The notes under the pieces: generated by a model
Seen by the model: the letters and a program-made list of their open reading frames with translations, nothing else
The model's database searches: none
What the model was told of the DNA's origin: nothing
Program-made: the position numbers and the translations under genes
In this document: in pieces, positions 31,256-34,723 of the stretch
Numbering within the stretch: position 1 is the stretch's first letter
Layout of the letters: every line of letters begins with the position of its first letter
Origin: Bacteroidales bacterium
GTDB taxonomy: Bacteria > Bacteroidota > Bacteroidia > Bacteroidales > WCHB1-69
NCBI GenBank assembly: GCA_017525505.1
Contig: JAFXSR010000051.1
Span: 1 to 34,723 of the forward strand
Length of the DNA: 34,723 bases
Direction of reading: 5' to 3'

Positions 31256-34200
31256 ATGGCAGAAAAAAAATTTATGACATGCGACGGTAACTGCGCTGCT
31301 GCGCACGTAGCCTACATGTTTAGCGAAGTCGCCGCTATCTATCCTATCACCCCCTCATCCCCGATGGCAGAGTACATCGACGAGTGGAGCGCAGGCGGCA
31401 GAAAGAACATTTTCGGTGAGACCGTCAAAGTGGTCGAGATGCAATCCGAGGCCGGTGCCGCTGGTGCCGTTCACGGTTCACTGCAGGCTGGTGCCCTGAC
31501 CACCACCTATACCGCTTCACAGGGTCTGTTGCTGATGATCCCCAACATGTACAAGATTGCCGGTGAGTTGCTTCCCGGTGTGTTCCATGTGTCAGCACGT
31601 GCATTGGCTGCTCAGGCACTGTCTATCTTCGGTGACCACGCCGATGTGATGAGCGCCCGCCAGACCGGTTTCGCCATGTTGGCTACCGGTTCCGTTCAGG
31701 AAATCATGGACCTGGCTCCTGTTGCCCACCTGGCAGCTATCGAAGGCCGCGTTCCTTTCCTGCACTTCTTCGACGGTTTCCGTACCTCTCACGAAATCCA
31801 GAAAGTAGAAGCCGCTGATCAAAGCAAAATCGAAAAATTGGTCAACTGGAAAGCCCTGAAAGAATACCGTGACCGCGCTCTGAACCCCGAGCATCCCGTA
31901 ACCCGCGGCACTGCTCAGAATCCGGATATCTGCTTCCAGACCAGAGAACTGCAGAACAAATATTACGATGCTCTTCCCGACATCGTGGCCAAATACATGA
32001 AGAAACTGAGCAAAATCACCGGTCGTGAATATGCTCCGTTCACCTTCTACGGCGCAGAAGACGCTACCGACATCATCATCGCTATGGGCTCCATCACCGA
32101 CGTCATCAAGACCGTTATCGACAAGGAGAACAAAGCAGGCAAGAAACTCGGTCTCGTGAGCGTTCACCTCTATCGTCCGTTCAGCGTGAAATACCTGATG
32201 GAAGTGATGCCGAAGAGCGTGAAGAGAATCTGCGTGCTCGACCGTACAAAAGAACCCGGCGCTAACGGAGATCCTTTGTACCTCGACGTTGTGGAAGCTT
32301 TCAAGGATTGCGAATGCAAGCCGATGATTATCGGTGGCCGTTTCGGTCTCTCCTCAAAAGACACCACTCCCGCCCAGATCCTGGCAGTTTACAAGAACCT
32401 CGCCGCTCCCAAACCGATGAACCAGTTCACCGTGGGTATCAACGACGATGTAACCCACCGTTCTCTCAAGGTTGGCAAGGAAATCTCCATCCTGCCGAAG
32501 GGCACTTTCGAAGCCAAATTCTATGGCCTCGGCGCTGATGGTACTGTAGGTGCTAACAAGAACAGTATCAAGATTATCGGTGACAACACCAATAAATACA
32601 GCCAGGCTTATTTCGACTATGACTCCAAGAAGTCAGGCGGTTATACCTGCTCTCACCTCCGTTTCGGTGACCAGCCCATCCTGGCTCCTTACTTGGTAGG
32701 TACTCCCGACTTCGTGGCCGTTCACGTTCCTTCATACCTGAAGAAATATGACTGTCTGCGCGGTCTGAAGAAAAACGGCACCTTCCTCTACAACTCACCG
32801 TGGAGCGTGGCCGACACCAAGAAACATCTTCCCGATTTCGTGAAGAAATACTTGGCTCTCAACAATATCAACATGTACATCATCGACGCCACCAAGATTG
32901 CCGCTGAGATTGGTTTGGGCAACCGTACCAACACCATCCTGCAGAGCGCATTCTTCAAGATTTCAGGCGTTATTCCTTACGACCTCGCTGTGGAACAGAT
33001 GAAGAAATTCATCGTGAAATCATACGGCAAGAAAGGTGAGGACATTGTCAACATGAACTATGCAGCTGTTGACCGTGGTGGTGAAATCACCAAGGTTGAC
33101 ATCCCCGCTGAATGGGCTAAATTGGAATGCAGCACCGACTTCGTTTTCGAACACAACGACAGCGATCCCGAATTCATCAACAAGGTGATGCGCCCGATGG
33201 TTGCTCAGTGCGGTAACGACCTGCCCGTGAGTGCCTTCAAGGAAATCGTTGACGGTACTTTCCCCGCTGGTACCACCGCTTACGAGAAACGTGGTGTGGC
33301 CACTGTAGTTCCCGAATGGAATCCTGCCAACTGTATCCAGTGTAACCAGTGCTCTTTGGTATGTCCTCACGCAGCTATCCGTCCCGTTGTAATGACTGAT
33401 GCTGAGTTGAAGAAAGCTCCTAAGGGCATGGCTGCTATCGACATCAAGGCTCCGAAGGAATTTGCCGGCATGCATTTCCGTATGCAGGTTTCCGTGATGG
33501 ACTGCACCGGTTGCGGCAACTGCGCCGACGTATGTCCCGCCAAGGAGAAAGCTTTGGTGATGAAACCTTTCGAAAGCCAGCTCGACGAAGCCAAGAACTG
33601 GGATTACAGCCAGAAGAAAGTTACCTACAAAGACAACCTCATCGACAAATACGCTACTGCCAAGAACAGCCAATTCGCACAGCCTCTGTTCGAGTTCTCA
33701 GGCGCTTGCGCTGGTTGCGGCGAAACTCCATACATCATGACCATCACCCAGCTGTTTGGTGAGAGAATGATTGTGGCCAACGCTACCGGTTGCTCCTCCA
33801 TCTATGGTGGTTCAGCACCTGCCACTCCTTACTGCAAGAACTACAGAAGCGGCAAGGGCGTTGCATGGGCCAACAGCTTGTTCGAAGACAACGCCGAGTT
33901 CGGTCTCGGTATGGCCACCGCTACCCGCAAGATGCGCGACCGCGTGGAACGCATCATGAAAGAAGCTATCGCCAACTGCGAGTGCTGCAGCGCTGAATTG
34001 AAAGCTATGTTCCAAGAATGGATCGACAACCGCGAATGCGGTATGAAGACCGCTGAACTGGCTGACAAAATCGTTGCCGCTTGCGAAAAATGCGGTTGCG
34101 ACTACTGCAAACAAATCGTTGACCTGAAAGACCACTTGGTGAAGAAATCACAGTGGATCTTCGGTGGTGACGGTTGGGCATACGACATCGGTTTTGGCGG

Positions 34201-34723
34201 TTTGGACCATGTATTGGCCAGCGGCGAAGACGTGAACGTGCTCGTACTCGACACCGAGGTTTACTCTAACACTGGTGGTCAGAGCTCCAAGGCTACTCCC
34301 GCCGGTGCTGTCGCCAAATTTGCCGCTTCTGGTAAGAAGGTGCGCAAGAAAGACCTCGGCATGATTGCCAAGAGCTACGGCTATGTATATGTGGCACAGG
34401 TAGCTATGGGCGCCAGCCAGGCACAGTACTTCAAGGCTATCAAGGAAGCCGAAGCTTATCCTGGACCGTCATTGATCATCTGCTATGCTCCCTGTATCAA
34501 CCACGGTATCAAGATTGGTATGGGTCACTCACAGCTCGAAGAGAAGCTCGCCGTTGATTGCGGTTACTGGCACCTGTGGCGCTTCAACCCCGCCGAGGAA
34601 GAGGCCGGCCAGAACGGTTTCCACTTGGACAGCAAGGAACCCAACTGGGCAGAATTCCAGAACTTCATCATGGGCGAGGTTCGTTACAACAGCTTGCTGA
34701 AGACCTTCCCCGAAGAAGCCAAG
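31256..34723 (+). CDS. nifJ: Pyruvate:ferredoxin (flavodoxin) oxidoreductase, 3' end beyond window
   Basis: The frame from ATG 31256 (MAEKKFMTCDGNCAAAHVAY) is open for 1,156 codons to the last base; a complete single-chain PFOR is about 1,170-1,200 residues, so only the C-terminal end is missing. It oxidatively decarboxylates pyruvate to acetyl-CoA and CO2, reducing ferredoxin, in anaerobic energy metabolism. Visible are the domain I YPITPSSPMAEYIDEW and the Glu-containing MQSEAGAAGAVHG, two 4Fe-4S ferredoxin motifs (CIQCNQCSLVCP from Cys693 and CTGCGNCADVCP from Cys750), the proximal-cluster GACAGCGETPY, and the TPP/Mg site GGDGWAYDIGFGGLDH. Fe-S demand links it to sufCD. A single-chain form rules out a four-subunit POR. 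Confidence 0.95.
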   Translation, partial: MAEKKFMTCDGNCAAAHVAYMFSEVAAIYPITPSSPMAEYIDEWSAGGRKNIFGETVKVVEMQSEAGAAGAVHGSLQAGALTTTYTASQGLLLMIPNMYKIAGELLPGVFHVSARALAAQALSIFGDHADVMSARQTGFAMLATGSVQEIMDLAPVAHLAAIEGRVPFLHFFDGFRTSHEIQKVEAADQSKIEKLVNWKALKEYRDRALNPEHPVTRGTAQNPDICFQTRELQNKYYDALPDIVAKYMKKLSKITGREYAPFTFYGAEDATDIIIAMGSITDVIKTVIDKENKAGKKLGLVSVHLYRPFSVKYLMEVMPKSVKRICVLDRTKEPGANGDPLYLDVVEAFKDCECKPMIIGGRFGLSSKDTTPAQILAVYKNLAAPKPMNQFTVGINDDVTHRSLKVGKEISILPKGTFEAKFYGLGADGTVGANKNSIKIIGDNTNKYSQAYFDYDSKKSGGYTCSHLRFGDQPILAPYLVGTPDFVAVHVPSYLKKYDCLRGLKKNGTFLYNSPWSVADTKKHLPDFVKKYLALNNINMYIIDATKIAAEIGLGNRTNTILQSAFFKISGVIPYDLAVEQMKKFIVKSYGKKGEDIVNMNYAAVDRGGEITKVDIPAEWAKLECSTDFVFEHNDSDPEFINKVMRPMVAQCGNDLPVSAFKEIVDGTFPAGTTAYEKRGVATVVPEWNPANCIQCNQCSLVCPHAAIRPVVMTDAELKKAPKGMAAIDIKAPKEFAGMHFRMQVSVMDCTGCGNCADVCPAKEKALVMKPFESQLDEAKNWDYSQKKVTYKDNLIDKYATAKNSQFAQPLFEFSGACAGCGETPYIMTITQLFGERMIVANATGCSSIYGGSAPATPYCKNYRSGKGVAWANSLFEDNAEFGLGMATATRKMRDRVERIMKEAIANCECCSAELKAMFQEWIDNRECGMKTAELADKIVAACEKCGCDYCKQIVDLKDHLVKKSQWIFGGDGWAYDIGFGGLDHVLASGEDVNVLVLDTEVYSNTGGQSSKATPAGAVAKFAASGKKVRKKDLGMIAKSYGYVYVAQVAMGASQAQYFKAIKEAEAYPGPSLIICYAPCINHGIKIGMGHSQLEEKLAVDCGYWHLWRFNPAEEEAGQNGFHLDSKEPNWAEFQNFIMGEVRYNSLLKTFPEEAK

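Noticed and set aside
33020..33673. 217-codon minus-strand frame inside PFOR
   Set aside because: It lies opposite the ferredoxin-motif region of PFOR, whose plus-strand reading has clear Fe-S motifs.

Overview
This window is a chromosomal segment of a member of the Bacteroidota, most likely an anaerobic Bacteroidales. The evidence is: -7 boxes of the Bacteroidota type (TAnnTTTG) in front of many genes; a 287-residue primary sigma factor lacking the long N-terminal extension; two secreted proteins ending in a type IX secretion (T9SS) sorting domain; pyruvate:ferredoxin oxidoreductase; and a proline-rich TonB-family protein. Species cannot be read from the sequence.

Layout. 1-445: the 3' end of a winged-helix gene, a hairpin and short tandem repeats. 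446-2882 (minus): rpoD and an HtrA/Deg periplasmic protease. 3031-3636 (plus): rplU-rpmA with a terminator. 3640-4160: a gene graveyard holding an IS21 istA-like fragment and a second copy of the winged-helix gene tail with its hairpin. 4163-5216: a P-loop kinase overlapping a dCMP deaminase. 5312-7986 (minus): a small lipoprotein, a bleomycin-hydrolase-like C1 peptidase and a Pro/Glu-repeat protein. 8091-13416 (plus): tdk, a LutA-like CCG protein, serS, a TPR protein and rsmA. 13507-21131 (minus): a C10 peptidase homologue whose catalytic residues look lost, rlmH, sufD, sufC, an S8 subtilase and a TonB-family protein. 21833-28832 (plus): a 1,984-residue alpha-2-macroglobulin-like protein and an agmatinase-family enzyme. 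29199-30171 (minus): ispE and tRNA-Asp(GTC). 31256 to the window end (plus): pyruvate:ferredoxin oxidoreductase, cut by the window edge.

The genes are mainly housekeeping: transcription, ribosome assembly and rRNA modification, dTTP supply through tdk and dCMP deaminase, Fe-S assembly feeding an Fe-S-rich oxidoreductase, and envelope proteolysis. No defence locus, integron, CRISPR array or complete transposon was found.

The most unusual content is intergenic. Three copies (A, B, C) of a roughly 205-bp palindromic element lie at 21545-21748, 28963-29167 and 30469-30673. They share near-identical terminal inverted repeats bounded by hairpins with 3-nt loops, and copies B and C carry an extra 84-bp duplicated left unit. 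Stem changes between copies are compensated. A different element built the same way lies at 27817-27933, and a structured, apparently non-coding block lies at 30674-31053. Short degenerate microsatellites (7, 9 and about 12 bp units) abut several gene ends. These look like non-autonomous, hairpin-based mobile or regulatory repeats; this is inference and no mobilising enzyme is in the window.
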